Positions 1 through 8,548 of a DNA stretch of 64,000 nucleotides are shown here, in pieces. Every line of letters starts with the position of its first letter. The stretch's first letter is position 1. Made by a program: the position numbers and the translations under genes. The DNA lies in NCBI GenBank assembly GCA_937887565.1, contig CALABS010000051.1, positions 1-64,000 on the forward strand. Reading direction: 5' to 3'. The notes beneath the pieces were generated by a model. It was not told the DNA's origin. It saw nothing but the letters and a program-made list of their open reading frames with translations, and did no database searches. The stretch comes from an uncultured Rhodospirillaceae bacterium (GTDB taxonomy: Bacteria; Pseudomonadota; Alphaproteobacteria; Rhodospirillales; Magnetospirillaceae).

Positions 1-55
1 CACCCTTGTACGCCTGCGCCTTGAACGGCTTGATCTCGGTGTTGATGAGCGACAT
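1..55 (-). CDS. ahpC: Alkyl hydroperoxide reductase subunit C, N-terminal fragment cut by window edge
   Basis: Only the first 18 codons are inside the window. They read MSLINTEIKPFKAQAYKG, which closely matches the N-terminus of AhpC, the typical 2-Cys peroxiredoxin that reduces hydrogen peroxide and organic peroxides in the cytoplasm. The catalytic cysteines lie outside the window. The gene is read leftwards, so its promoter must lie between about 60 and 245, where an OxyR-like dyad is seen at 149-163. The call rests on a short but characteristic N-terminus. Confidence 0.85.
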   Translation of the reverse strand, partial: MSLINTEIKPFKAQAYKG

Positions 56-94
56 TTGAATGCTCCACTGGGTTGAATGACCAAACTGACGGGC

Positions 95-114
95 CGGATC
101 GTAGGGGCGATCCG
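95..114. promoter_or_regulatory. Inverted repeat in the ahpC leader
   Basis: A 7-bp perfect inverted repeat (CGGATCG / CGATCCG) with a 6-nt spacer lies about 40 bp upstream of the ahpC start codon. It could be an operator or a leader hairpin. Its function is not established. Confidence 0.3.
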
Positions 115-148
115 TCAATTTATGAAACCGATATTTTTTGTTTCACTT

Positions 149-163
149 ATCGATTGCATCGAT
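149..163. promoter_or_regulatory. OxyR-like dyad upstream of ahpC
   Basis: The 15-mer ATCGATTGCATCGAT is a perfect 6-bp dyad with a 3-nt centre. It matches 8 of the 10 fixed positions of the OxyR motif ATAGnTnnnAnCTAT. It lies about 95 bp upstream of ahpC, a classic OxyR target. The second motif expected for an OxyR tetramer, one 22-bp step away, is not obvious, so the assignment is an inference. Confidence 0.4.
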
Positions 164-244
164 TTTTATCGGGAGCACACGCAGGGCCAACACCCTCGCC
201 CGAAGACGGGGTTCCGATGCGAAAGGTGGAGGGAATGGGCCGGG

Positions 245-490
245 CTAGCCGGCGGCCTTGGCGGCCGGCATGGCCCGCTCGACATTGCGCGCGAACACGT
301 CGCGGACGCGGGCGCATTCCGTGGCGATGGGACAGGACGAGCGCCGGTCGCACGCGCCGAGGCGCAGCACGCGGACATAAGCCGCCGTCCAACGATCGGC
401 TTCGATATCCCGGCGCAGATCCGCGACCACGTCGGGCAGGCAGGCGTCGCCGTATTCTTCCATCATCGATACATCTTTTGCCATCGGCAT
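245..490 (-). CDS. Hypothetical 81-residue cysteine-containing protein
   Basis: A short ORF of unrecognised family. The protein is soluble and acidic at its N-terminus, with a cysteine-rich stretch near residues 46-58 (GACDRRSSCPIATEC). It has no signal peptide or membrane segment. It is read in the same direction as ahpC and the phosphoribosyltransferase gene. ATG codons also occur at residues 3, 9 and 10, and no ribosome-binding site clearly decides between them. The cysteine spacing could bind a metal, but that is speculation. It is the most protein-like frame in this interval. Confidence 0.5.
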   Translation of the reverse strand: MPMAKDVSMMEEYGDACLPDVVADLRRDIEADRWTAAYVRVLRLGACDRRSSCPIATECARVRDVFARNVERAMPAAKAAG

Positions 491-555
491 CAGGATGGGG
501 CGGCGCGCGCCGTCGCGGCAAGCGTGCGATCGTATAAGCGGGTCGCGTCAGCGGC

Positions 556-1689
556 TCATGGGCCGTCGTCGAGGGCGGCCCACAGGAACTCGCGCCCCAC
601 CTTGACGCGACGCTCGCCGCCATAGGCCACCACGTCGGCTGTGGCGTAGGTCTCGGACCAGGTCTCGGGCAGGAACGAGCCGGTTCCCACCACGTCCAGC
701 GGCGCCCGCGCATAGGCCATCACCTTGCACTTGGCCGGGCCGAAGCCGGACGAGCCGATGAGCCGGACCCGCTCGAAGCCGGCGCGGTCCAACTGCTCGC
801 GCATGTGCCACAGCGCCGCCGACGACACGCCGGGCCCGATCAGGTGCTTGAGCTCGGCCTCGGTGCGGTAGCCGCGGATGGCCTTGGGGACGTGGCGCTC
901 GAGGACCGCGTAGCTGGATTGCGGCTCCAGTCCCTCGATGTAGCGGCCGCCATGGGTGTCGAGGCGGATGGCAATCCGCCCGGCGGCGGCCAAGTCGGGA
1001 AAGCGCCGGCAGACCGCGAGGCTGTCGCTGACCTCGCGGCCGAAGAAATCGGGCAGGATGATCAGGTCGTCGTCGGGCCAGGTCTCGTGGAACATCTCGG
1101 CCGCCCTGAGCGTCGAGCCGGCATAGCCGATGAGGGCGTGCGGCATGGTGCCGCGCCCGCCCTCCGAGCCGAACCACGCCGCCGCCAGATCGGTGGACGA
1201 GCCGACGAAGCCCTTGGCCCCCACCGCCTTGCGCGCCGCCTCGGAGCCGACCGAGGCGGCGTAGGCCATGAGTTCGGACATCTCGGGGCCGGTGCAGTGG
1301 CGGGCGTCCATGGCCAGGAAGGCGGTGTCGGGCAGGTCGACGCACATCTGGTAGGCGTTCTGCGCCGCCACGCAGGCGGCGCCCAGCTTCTGCAGCAGCA
1401 CCGTCTCGCAATCCACCAGATGCAGCAGCGAGCCGGTGATCAGCGCCACGGGCTCGCCGGCGCCGACCCAGGCCCCCTCGTCGAAGCGCTCGCGGATGTC
1501 CACCACCGCGCCCCGCTCGGCCATCACGCCGCGCAGCCAGTCCAGCGCCAGCCGGTGGGCGGCCAGCACCGGGCGGCGCAGGAAGACGGCATAGGTGGCG
1601 GAAACGTCGCCGTAGCGCCCGACCAGATGCTTGGTGCGCAGGAAATAGTGGTCGGCCAGACGCGGCAGATCGGCGGCCTTGGGCGTCAT
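556..1689 (-). CDS. pncB: Nicotinate phosphoribosyltransferase family protein
   Basis: A 377-residue protein that should couple nicotinate to PRPP, giving nicotinate mononucleotide for NAD salvage in the cytoplasm. Family hallmarks are the N-terminal DHYFLRTKHL segment, the active-site region around DARHCTGPEMSELMAYAAS (about residues 130-150), and the C-terminal phosphate-binding part with RLIGSSGFGP near residues 310-325. It is somewhat shorter than E. coli PncB (400 residues). It is the last of a leftward pair with the DAHP synthase gene. A nicotinamidase-like hydrolase at 49190 could supply nicotinate, but the two genes are far apart and the link is inference. Confidence 0.85.
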   Translation of the reverse strand: MTPKAADLPRLADHYFLRTKHLVGRYGDVSATYAVFLRRPVLAAHRLALDWLRGVMAERGAVVDIRERFDEGAWVGAGEPVALITGSLLHLVDCETVLLQKLGAACVAAQNAYQMCVDLPDTAFLAMDARHCTGPEMSELMAYAASVGSEAARKAVGAKGFVGSSTDLAAAWFGSEGGRGTMPHALIGYAGSTLRAAEMFHETWPDDDLIILPDFFGREVSDSLAVCRRFPDLAAAGRIAIRLDTHGGRYIEGLEPQSSYAVLERHVPKAIRGYRTEAELKHLIGPGVSSAALWHMREQLDRAGFERVRLIGSSGFGPAKCKVMAYARAPLDVVGTGSFLPETWSETYATADVVAYGGERRVKVGREFLWAALDDGP

Positions 1690-1765
1690 GCGGTGCTCCC
1701 GGACATCGAATGCCCAAAATTAGGGCGCCGCCCGGAAAGCGTCAAGAAACAGGCATCCGAAGGGG

Positions 1766-1794
1766 TGGCCGCCCTCCCCCTTGGGGGGCGGCCA
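1766..1794 (-). terminator. Hairpin after the DAHP synthase gene
   Basis: A 9-bp arm (TGGCCGCCC / GGGCGGCCA) continues into a C/G inner stem with a single T bulge. It starts just after the DAHP synthase stop codon. The downstream strand is only moderately T-rich, so it could be a weak or Rho-assisted terminator. Confidence 0.45.
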
Positions 1795-1801
1795 ACCGGA
1801 C

Positions 1802-3184
1802 TCAGCCCGCCGCCAGCTTCCTGACCCGCGCCTCGGCCCGCTCGGCCTTGAGCTGGTCGGCGATCAGGAAAGCCAGTTCCAGCGCCTGGGTGGCGTTGAG
1901 GCGGGGATCGCAATGGGTGTGGTAGCGGTCGCCCAGGCGAGCCTCGGTGACCGCCATGGTGCCGCCGACGCATTCGGTGACGTCCTGGCCGGTCATCTCG
2001 AAATGGACGCCGCCGGCATGGCTGCCCTCGGCCTTGTGGACGGCGAAGAAGGCCCGAACCTCGGCGAGGATGCGGTCGAACTCGCGGGTCTTGAAGCCGC
2101 TCGAGGCCTTGACGGTGTTGGCGTGCATGGGGTCGCACGACCACACCACCTTGCGCCCCTCGACCTTGATGCGGCGCACCAGGGCGGGCAGCTTCTCCTC
2201 GATCTTCTCGGCGCCCATGCGGGTGATGACGGTCAGCCGGCCGGGCTCGTTGTCGGGGTCCAGCGCGTCGACCAGCCGCATCAGGTCGTCGGGGCTGGTG
2301 CCGGGGCCGACCTTGAAGCCGATGGGATTCTTGACGCCGCGCAGGAACTCCACGTGCGCCGCCTCGGGCTGGCGGGTGCGCTCGCCGATCCACAGCATGT
2401 GGGCCGAGCAATCGTACCAGTCGCCGGTGGTGGAATCGACGCGGGTCAGCGCCTGCTCGTAAGGAAGCAGCAGCGCCTCGTGGGAGGTGAAGAACTCGGT
2501 CTCGCGGATCTGCGGCGTGGTGTCCGAGGTCATGCCGCAGGCCTCCATGAAGGCCAGGGTCTCGGACAGGCGGTTGGCCAGATCCTCGTACAGCTTGCCC
2601 TGCAGCGAACCCGACACGCAGCCGAGGGTCCACTGGTGCACCTTGTGGAGGTCGGCATAGCCGCCCTGGGCGAAGGCGCGCAGCAGGTTGAGCGTGGCGG
2701 CCGACTGGTTGTAGGCCTTGAGCATGCGCTCGGGGTCGGGAACGCGGGCGGCCTCGGTGAACTCGATGCCGTTGACGATGTCGCCGCGATAGCTGGGCAG
2801 GGTGACGCCGTCGATGGTCTCGATGTCGGCCGAGCGCGGCTTGGCGAACTGGCCGGCCATGCGGCCGACCTTCACCACCGGCATGGCGGCGCCGTAGGTC
2901 AGCACCACCGCCATCTGCAGCATGACGCGGAAGGTGTCGCGGATGTTGTTGGCACGGAACTCGGCGAAGCTCTCGGCGCAGTCGCCGCCCTGGAGCAGGA
3001 ACGCCTCGCCGGCCGCCACCTTGGCCAGCGACGCCTTCAGGCGCCGCGCCTCGCCGGCGAACACCAGCGGCGGATAGTTGCGCAACGACTCCTCGGCCTC
3101 CGCCAGGCGGGCGGCGTCCGGATAGGTGGGAACCTGGTGAACGGGCTTCGACCGCCAGCTGTCCGGCGTCCAACTCTCGGGCAT
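1802..3184 (-). CDS. Class II 3-deoxy-7-phosphoheptulonate (DAHP) synthase
   Basis: A 460-residue enzyme that condenses phosphoenolpyruvate with erythrose 4-phosphate, the first step of the shikimate pathway. It is clearly the plant-like type II family: LLQGGDCAESF near residue 65, the KVGRMAGQFAKPRS block, WTLGCVSGS, FKVGPGTSPDDL and the metal-site region SCDPMHANT are all present. Length matches the family. The frame is open a further 14 codons upstream, but the ATG at 3184 begins the usual sequence (MPESWTPDSW). No feedback-regulation domain is fused. It is read toward the phosphoribosyltransferase gene with a hairpin between them. Confidence 0.95.
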   Translation of the reverse strand: MPESWTPDSWRSKPVHQVPTYPDAARLAEAEESLRNYPPLVFAGEARRLKASLAKVAAGEAFLLQGGDCAESFAEFRANNIRDTFRVMLQMAVVLTYGAAMPVVKVGRMAGQFAKPRSADIETIDGVTLPSYRGDIVNGIEFTEAARVPDPERMLKAYNQSAATLNLLRAFAQGGYADLHKVHQWTLGCVSGSLQGKLYEDLANRLSETLAFMEACGMTSDTTPQIRETEFFTSHEALLLPYEQALTRVDSTTGDWYDCSAHMLWIGERTRQPEAAHVEFLRGVKNPIGFKVGPGTSPDDLMRLVDALDPDNEPGRLTVITRMGAEKIEEKLPALVRRIKVEGRKVVWSCDPMHANTVKASSGFKTREFDRILAEVRAFFAVHKAEGSHAGGVHFEMTGQDVTECVGGTMAVTEARLGDRYHTHCDPRLNATQALELAFLIADQLKAERAEARVRKLAAG

Positions 3185-3420
3185 GGGTCCTCTGCTTCCG
3201 ACTGTTCTCGCAGGCGCGAGATGCAAAGCGTTCTCTATACGACGATGGGACGGAGAATGCCAGCCTCACTGGCGGAGAAAGGGCGACATATCCAGGTCCG
3301 ATCCGACCCCATGGCCGATCACGGCATGGCGCGGGGGCCCAAGCAATTCACCCTCGGCGGCCTGTCCGGCCGGCGACGTCGCCTCCAGACGACAGCCAAG
3401 GCGACGAACGAACGCGGCCA

Positions 3421-3756
3421 TCACACCCATGCCGACGGCGCGGCACCTTCGGACGATCCGGCGATGTGCGCGTAGCGTTCCCCCTTGTGGCCGATGAACT
3501 CGCTCCAGCCGCAAATGGGACAGATTTGGAGGTCGCCGGCCTCCGCCAGATGGTGGTCGACGTGCGAACCGCAGCCGGGGCAAATGGTTCGCGCCGCCAT
3601 CCGGCGCCGACCCGCCGCGACGGCGTCCAGCGCGGCCTTCAGGCCGTCGATCGCGGTGATGGCCAGATGCAGTTCCGTCCGAAGAGAAGCCAATTCCTTC
3701 TCAAGCCGAGCGGCGCGATCAAGCACCTCCGCATTGGTCACTTCGGTCGCGTTCAT
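3421..3756 (-). CDS. Small coiled-coil / zinc-ribbon protein
   Basis: The start at 3756 follows a strong GGGAGGT ribosome-binding site and gives 111 residues. Residues 10-48 form an amphipathic heptad-like helix. A four-cysteine zinc ribbon follows, with CPGC at 59-62 and CPIC at 79-82. The architecture suggests a DNA-, RNA- or protein-binding adaptor. I do not recognise a named family. It is divergent from the methyltransferase gene across an unusually AT-rich patch. Confidence 0.7.
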   Translation of the reverse strand: MNATEVTNAEVLDRAARLEKELASLRTELHLAITAIDGLKAALDAVAAGRRRMAARTICPGCGSHVDHHLAEAGDLQICPICGWSEFIGHKGERYAHIAGSSEGAAPSAWV

Positions 3757-3783
3757 CACGACCTCCCGACACCCACACCCCAT

Positions 3784-3870
3784 ATACTTTCTATTGTTAA
3801 TTTAATGTATCGCACATAAGAGCATGCATCAATATATTTAATTTTATCCTTTTTTCTACTATTGCAATAT
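3784..3870. other. AT-rich intergenic patch
   Basis: This interval between two divergent genes is strikingly rich in A and T, with runs such as TATATTTAATTTTATCC, in a genome that is otherwise strongly GC-rich. No ORF or clear hairpin is seen. It probably holds promoters for the genes on both sides. Confidence 0.5.
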
Positions 3871-3943
3871 TTCCGGGGCGGCCGTCCGCCACGACGCGAG
3901 ACGGGCAATGAACCGAAGAGCAAGGAATGTTATTCTCCTCGCC

Positions 3944-4570
3944 ATGGCCGACACGCCCGACCGCCGCTCCCATTGGCAGGACGTCTGGACCGGAAAGGAC
4001 CCCGAGCGGGTCAGCTGGTTCCAATCCGATCCCGCCGTCTCCATCGAGTTGATCCACTCCCTGGGTCGGCGCCGCGACGCCGCCATCGTCGACGTGGGCG
4101 GCGGCGCCTCGCTGCTGGTGGACCGGCTGCTGGGACTGGGCTTCGTCCATCTGGCGGTGCTCGACGTCTCCGAGGCGGCGCTGGCCCATGCCGCCGGCCG
4201 CCTCGGCCCGGTGGGCGACGACGTCGCCTGGATCGCGTCGGACGTGCTGGAGTGGGAGCCGGTGCCGGGCCGGCATGACATCTGGCACGACCGCGCCGTG
4301 TTCCATTTCCTCACCGACCCCGCCGACCAGCACGCCTATGCGCGGGTGGTGGAGACGGCGCTGGCCCCCGACGGCGCCGTCATCCTGGGCAGCTTCGCCC
4401 CCGATGGCCCCACCAAGTGCTCGGGGCTGCCGGTGGCCCGCCACGACGCCGCCAGTCTGGCGGCCGTCCTGGGGCCCGGCTTCCATCTGGTCGAGGAGCG
4501 CGCCGAGGACCACACAACCCCGGCCGGCGCGGTGCAGAAATTCTACTGGAGCGTGTTCCGGCGGGTCTAG
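3944..4570 (+). CDS. Class I SAM-dependent methyltransferase
   Basis: A 208-residue Rossmann-fold methyltransferase. The N-terminal HWQDVWTGKDPERVSWFQ is typical of a large uncharacterised bacterial family. Motif I is IVDVGGGASLLVD (about residues 49-61), and the acidic end of strand beta-2 is VLDVS. The substrate cannot be read from sequence. An in-frame ATG at 3908 would add 12 residues, but that stretch has poor codon character for this genome, so 3944 is preferred. The stop codon overlaps the convergent bluB stop by 3 bp. Confidence 0.8.
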   Translation: MADTPDRRSHWQDVWTGKDPERVSWFQSDPAVSIELIHSLGRRRDAAIVDVGGGASLLVDRLLGLGFVHLAVLDVSEAALAHAAGRLGPVGDDVAWIASDVLEWEPVPGRHDIWHDRAVFHFLTDPADQHAYARVVETALAPDGAVILGSFAPDGPTKCSGLPVARHDAASLAAVLGPGFHLVEERAEDHTTPAGAVQKFYWSVFRRV

Positions 4571-5304
4571 AAGCCGCCCCCCTTCGCGGCCGCCTGCGCC
4601 GCCCGCAGCGCGTCGAGCAACGCCCCATCCGCCGGCTCGCCGTCCAGGCTCACAAGCTCCTCCAGCGGCAGCCGCCGGCGCCAGCCCTTGGTTTCCAGTT
4701 CGGGTTCGGGCAGGAACTCGCTGACCCTGCCCAGGCACAGATAGGCCACCGGCACCACGGATTCGGGCAGGGCCAGGATGTCGCGCAGCGCCGTCTCGTC
4801 GATGATGCTGACCCAGCCCAGGCCCATGCCCTCGGCGCGGGCCGCCAGCCACAGGTTCTGCACCGCGCAGACGGTGGAATAGAGGTCCATCTCGGGCAGG
4901 TGGGTGCGGCCCAGCACCACCGGGCCGGCGCGGTCGCGGTCGCAGGTGACGCACAGGTTCAAGGGCGCGTCGAGGATGCCTTCCAGCTTGAGCGCGCGAT
5001 AGCGCTCGGCCCGGTCGCCGTCGAACATGGCCACCGCCTCGGCGTTGGCCTTGTCGAAGGCCGCCTTGACGCGGGCGCGGATCGCGGGCGAGCGCACCAC
5101 CAGGAAGCTCCACGGCTGCATGAAGCCCACCGAGGGCGCGTGGTGGGCGGCCACCAGCACCCGGGCCAGCATCTCGTCGGGAACCGGATCGGGCAGGAAC
5201 TGGCCGCGCACGTCGCGCCGGGTCAGGATGGCGCGATAAAGGCCGCGCCGGTCGTCCTCGGACAGGGCATTGTCCGCTTGGTTTCGGCGATGGGATTCGG
5301 GCAT
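4567..5304 (-). CDS. bluB: 5,6-dimethylbenzimidazole synthase (BluB)
   Basis: A 245-residue nitroreductase-fold flavoprotein that breaks down FMNH2 with oxygen to make 5,6-dimethylbenzimidazole, the lower ligand of vitamin B12. The recognisable blocks are the flavin-binding TRRDVRGQFLPDPVP (about residues 28-42), AHHAPSVGFMQPWSF and NLWLAARAEGMGLGWVSI. The start at 5304 follows the family N-terminus; upstream codons are non-coding in character. No other cobalamin gene is adjacent. It implies oxygen-dependent completion of cobalamin. Its stop codon overlaps that of the convergent methyltransferase gene. Confidence 0.9.
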   Translation of the reverse strand: MPESHRRNQADNALSEDDRRGLYRAILTRRDVRGQFLPDPVPDEMLARVLVAAHHAPSVGFMQPWSFLVVRSPAIRARVKAAFDKANAEAVAMFDGDRAERYRALKLEGILDAPLNLCVTCDRDRAGPVVLGRTHLPEMDLYSTVCAVQNLWLAARAEGMGLGWVSIIDETALRDILALPESVVPVAYLCLGRVSEFLPEPELETKGWRRRLPLEELVSLDGEPADGALLDALRAAQAAAKGGGF

Positions 5305-5351
5305 GGTGGCGTCCCCGTGGTTGGGCGGCCATTTTAGAGGTGCAAGGCGCG

Positions 5352-5912
5352 ATGACCAAGTCCCAGGACCTGTGGGTGTTCGGCTATGGCTCCCTGATGT
5401 GGAACCCGGGCTTCGAGCATGCCGAGGTCCTTCCCGCCTGGCTGGACGGCTGGCACCGCGCCTTCTGCGTCCTGTCCATGTTCTATCGCGGCACCCCCGA
5501 GCGGCCGGGCCTGGTCCTCGGCCTCGACCAGGGCGGCCGCTGCCGGGGGCTGGCCTTCCGGGTGCCCGCCGACCGCGCCGAGTTGACGGTGGAATATCTG
5601 GTCGAGCGCGAACTGATCGGCTACGCCTACCAGCCGCGCACCCTGCCGGTGGCACTGGACGACGGCCGCGCCGTCCCGGCCTACACCTTCGTCGCCGACC
5701 GCGGCCACCGCCACTATGCCGGCGCCCTGCCGCTGGAGCGGGCGGCCGCCGTCATCATGGACGCCCAAGGCCAGACCGGCCTGAACCGCGACTACCTCAT
5801 CAACACCGTCCGCCGCCTGGAGGCCGACGGCTTCCACGACGCCGACCTGCACGCCCTGCTGGTCGAGGTCGAGCGCCAGACCGGCCTGCTGGACCGGGGA
5901 GCGGGGATTTAG
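5352..5912 (+). CDS. chaC: ChaC-type gamma-glutamylcyclotransferase
   Basis: A 186-residue cytoplasmic enzyme of the ChaC family, which cleaves glutathione to 5-oxoproline and Cys-Gly. The nucleotide-like binding loop VFGYGSLMWNPGF sits at residues 9-21, followed by the family blocks FYRGTPERPGLVLGL and RDYLINTV. The ATG at 5352 is preferred over a GTG four codons upstream because the glycine loop then sits at the usual distance. It is divergent from bluB. A 5-oxoprolinase gene 4 kb away could use the 5-oxoproline product. Confidence 0.85.
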   Translation: MTKSQDLWVFGYGSLMWNPGFEHAEVLPAWLDGWHRAFCVLSMFYRGTPERPGLVLGLDQGGRCRGLAFRVPADRAELTVEYLVERELIGYAYQPRTLPVALDDGRAVPAYTFVADRGHRHYAGALPLERAAAVIMDAQGQTGLNRDYLINTVRRLEADGFHDADLHALLVEVERQTGLLDRGAGI

Positions 5913-5926
5913 CGCCGAACCGGAAC

Positions 5927-5944
5927 GGGCGCCCGAAGGCGCCC
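5927..5944. terminator. Hairpin shared by convergent chaC and guaA
   Basis: A perfect 7-bp stem (GGGCGCC / GGCGCCC) with a CGAA loop lies in the 40-bp space between the two convergent genes. There is no strong T-tract on either side, so termination is plausible but not certain. Confidence 0.45.
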
Positions 5945-5952
5945 CTCCGCCC

Positions 5953-7506
5953 TCATTCCCACTCGATCGTTCCCGGCGGCTTGCTGGTCACGTCGTAGGT
6001 CACGCGGTTGATGCCTTTGACCTCGTTGATGATCCGGCTGGCGACGCGGCCGACGAAGGCCATGTCGAAGGGGTAGAAATCGGCGGTCATGCCGTCGGTG
6101 CTGGTCACGGCCCGGAGCGCGCAGGCGTAGTCGTAGGACCGCGAATCGCCCATCACGCCCACCGTGCGCACCGGCAGGAGCACGGTGAAGGCCTGCCAGA
6201 TGGCGTCGTAGAGGCCGGCTGCGCGGATTTCCTCGAGATAGATGGCGTCGGCCTTCTTGAGGATCTCCAGCTTGTCGCGGGTGATGGCCTGGCCGGGAAT
6301 GCGGATGGCGAGGCCGGGGCCGGGGAAGGGGTGGCGGCCGACCATCTCGTCGGGCAAGCCGAGTTCGCGGCCCAGGGCGCGGACCTCGTCCTTGAACAGC
6401 TCCCGCAGCGGCTCGACCAGCTTCATGTTCATGCGCTCGGGCAGGCCGCCGACATTGTGGTGGCTCTTGATGGTGACGCTGGGGCCGCCGATGAAGCTGA
6501 CGCTCTCGATGACGTCGGGATACAGCGTGCCCTGGGCCAGGAAGTCGGCGCCGCCCACCTTCCGGGCCTCTTCCTCGAACACGTCGATGAACAGGGCGCC
6601 GATGGTTTTGCGCTTCTTCTCGGGGTCGGTCATGCCCTCGAGCGCGCCCAGGAACAGGTCGGAGGCGTCGCGGTGGACCAGGTTGATGTTGAAGCGGTCG
6701 CGGAAGACGGTGACCACCTGCTCGGCCTCGCCCAGGCGCATCAGGCCGTGGTCGACGAAGACGCAGGTGAGCTGGTCGCCGATGGCCTCGTGCAGCAGCG
6801 CCGCCGCCACCGACGAATCAACACCGCCCGACAGGCCGCAGATCACCCGGCCCTTGCCGACCTGCTCGCGGACCTTCCGGATTTCCTGCTCGCGGAAGGC
6901 GGCCATGGTCCAGTCGCCCGTGCAGCCGGCCACCCGATGGGTGAAGTTCCTGAGCAGCGCGGCGCCGTGCGGGGTGTGCACCACCTCGGGATGGAACTGG
7001 ACGCCGTAGAAGCGCTTGTCGTCGTTGGCGATGGCGGCGAAGGGCGCGCCCTCGGAGGTGCCGACGACGCGGAAGCCGGGCGGCAGCTGGGTGACGCGGT
7101 CGCCGTGGCTCATCCACACCTGCTCCTTGGCCCCCTTGTCCCACACGCCGTGGAACAGCGCGCAGTCGTCGTGGACGTGGACGTAGGCGCGGCCGAACTC
7201 GCGATGGTCGCCGGCCTCGACCTTGCCGCCCAGCTGGGCGCACATGGTCTGCTGGCCGTAGCAGATGCCCAGCACCGGGATACCCATCTCGAACACCGCG
7301 TCGGGGGCGCGGGGCGTGCCGATATCGGCCACCGAGGCCGGCCCGCCCGACAGGATGATCGCCTTGGGCCCGAAGGCCGCGATGCTGTCCCTGGTGGCGC
7401 GGTTGAAGGGGTGGATCTCGCAGTAGACACCGCTTTCGCGCACACGGCGCGCGATCAGCTGGGTCACTTGGCTGCCGAAATCGAGGATGAGGACACGGTC
7501 GGTCAT
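5953..7506 (-). CDS. guaA: GMP synthase (glutamine-hydrolysing)
   Basis: A 517-residue enzyme that aminates XMP to GMP. The N-terminal class I glutamine amidotransferase has its nucleophile in GICYGQQ (about residue 80) and the His/Glu pair in FHPEV (about 171-175). The ATP pyrophosphatase domain carries the P-loop SGGVDSS near residue 226. The dimerisation domain ends with the family tail KPPGTIEWE. Length is standard. The gene appears monocistronic and is not next to guaB here. Confidence 0.98.
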   Translation of the reverse strand: MTDRVLILDFGSQVTQLIARRVRESGVYCEIHPFNRATRDSIAAFGPKAIILSGGPASVADIGTPRAPDAVFEMGIPVLGICYGQQTMCAQLGGKVEAGDHREFGRAYVHVHDDCALFHGVWDKGAKEQVWMSHGDRVTQLPPGFRVVGTSEGAPFAAIANDDKRFYGVQFHPEVVHTPHGAALLRNFTHRVAGCTGDWTMAAFREQEIRKVREQVGKGRVICGLSGGVDSSVAAALLHEAIGDQLTCVFVDHGLMRLGEAEQVVTVFRDRFNINLVHRDASDLFLGALEGMTDPEKKRKTIGALFIDVFEEEARKVGGADFLAQGTLYPDVIESVSFIGGPSVTIKSHHNVGGLPERMNMKLVEPLRELFKDEVRALGRELGLPDEMVGRHPFPGPGLAIRIPGQAITRDKLEILKKADAIYLEEIRAAGLYDAIWQAFTVLLPVRTVGVMGDSRSYDYACALRAVTSTDGMTADFYPFDMAFVGRVASRIINEVKGINRVTYDVTSKPPGTIEWE

Positions 7507-7574
7507 GGCGCTCGCCTATGGGCTGGGATTGGCCCGGACTTTAACCGCCGCGTCATCGACGGACAAGGGCGCCG

Positions 7575-8429
7575 TCAGCTTCGCGGCCCGCCGCCGCCGC
7601 CGATATTGACGAAGCGCGACAGGGTGTCGAACCAGAATGGCGCTCCCAGCGCGATGGCCAATGCCGTCAGCAGCAATCCCGCCGCCTTGGCCAACCATTC
7701 CGCCCGCGCCGAGGCCAGGGCGGCATCGCTCCAGCCCAGCGGCAGCGCGGTCAGCGCGTCGGCGACCTCGGCCGCCGACAGCACCTCGGTGCCGTCGGGG
7801 GCGACCACCCGGCGGGTAACCAGGTCCTGGCCCTCGGTCTGGATGCCGGCATAGGCCGTGGGATAGCGCCACAGCTGGCTGGCCACCTGGATGGTGTCGG
7901 CGTTCAGCCCGGCCGCCAGGGCGACGCCGACAAGGAACGAGATCAGGTGCATGCGGCGGGTATAGGCGGCCTGGGCATGGTCCATGGTGGAGTCGAACCA
8001 CCGCCCCAACTCGTCCTCGACCCGGGAGCCGGCCGCCACCGCCTTGGACAGCGTGCGCGCCAGCACCTGCTTGATGTTCGAATCCGGCAATGCAGCCACC
8101 GCCTCGTCGAGGGTGGCGGCGCCCGCCTCGGCGGTGGCGGCGGCCAGGCGCACCTGCTCCAGAAGGGCGGCGACGAAGGTCTCGGACGGCAGATGGGTGA
8201 TCTTCCAGGTGCCGGCCGCCCGTGCCACGCCTTGCACCAAGGGATCGACGTCGAACCGTGCCTTGAGGTCCTTGTCGTCGATCAGCGCCGACAGCGTCGT
8301 CGCCAGATGGCTGGCGCGCAGGTTCAACACGCGGGCGATGGCCTCGTTGATCACCGTGCCGAACAGGCTGAGCAGCAGATACAGGGTCGCCAGGCCGGCA
8401 GCCACTTGCAGAACGACGTAGAAGTCCAT
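7575..8429 (-). CDS. Hypothetical membrane protein, 284 residues
   Basis: A membrane-anchored protein of unknown function. Hydrophobic segments are seen at about residues 5-25, 163-182 and 245-262. The first and last bracket soluble parts rich in alanine helices, and the protein ends with a glycine run. I recognise no catalytic motif. It is 68 bp upstream of guaA in the same direction, but the gap suggests a separate transcript. Topology is a reading of hydrophobicity only. Confidence 0.7.
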   Translation of the reverse strand: MDFYVVLQVAAGLATLYLLLSLFGTVINEAIARVLNLRASHLATTLSALIDDKDLKARFDVDPLVQGVARAAGTWKITHLPSETFVAALLEQVRLAAATAEAGAATLDEAVAALPDSNIKQVLARTLSKAVAAGSRVEDELGRWFDSTMDHAQAAYTRRMHLISFLVGVALAAGLNADTIQVASQLWRYPTAYAGIQTEGQDLVTRRVVAPDGTEVLSAAEVADALTALPLGWSDAALASARAEWLAKAAGLLLTALAIALGAPFWFDTLSRFVNIGGGGGPRS

Positions 8430-8548
8430 GCCTCACCCCCCTGAAAATCAATCATTGCTTGTACGCGATCGCTTGGCCGAGGTCAATTTTCGGGCGGGGG
8501 CGGCATGGCATGCTGTGGGCTTCCGTCACTTTCTCCGGGATGCCTGCC

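Noticed and set aside
805..1824. Plus-strand open frame opposite the nicotinate phosphoribosyltransferase gene
   Set aside because: A shadow of the real gene: low-complexity composition and no motif, while the minus strand is clearly a known enzyme.
3266..3583. Minus-strand frame of 105 codons overlapping the zinc-ribbon gene
   Set aside because: It overlaps the CxxC-containing frame in another phase, has an Arg/Pro-rich shadow composition and no ribosome-binding site. A 51-codon tail starting at the zinc-ribbon stop is possible but unsupported.
3908..3943. Upstream ATG as the methyltransferase start
   Set aside because: The 12 extra codons use AT-rich, rare codons and have no clear ribosome-binding site; family proteins start close to the HW..VW motif.
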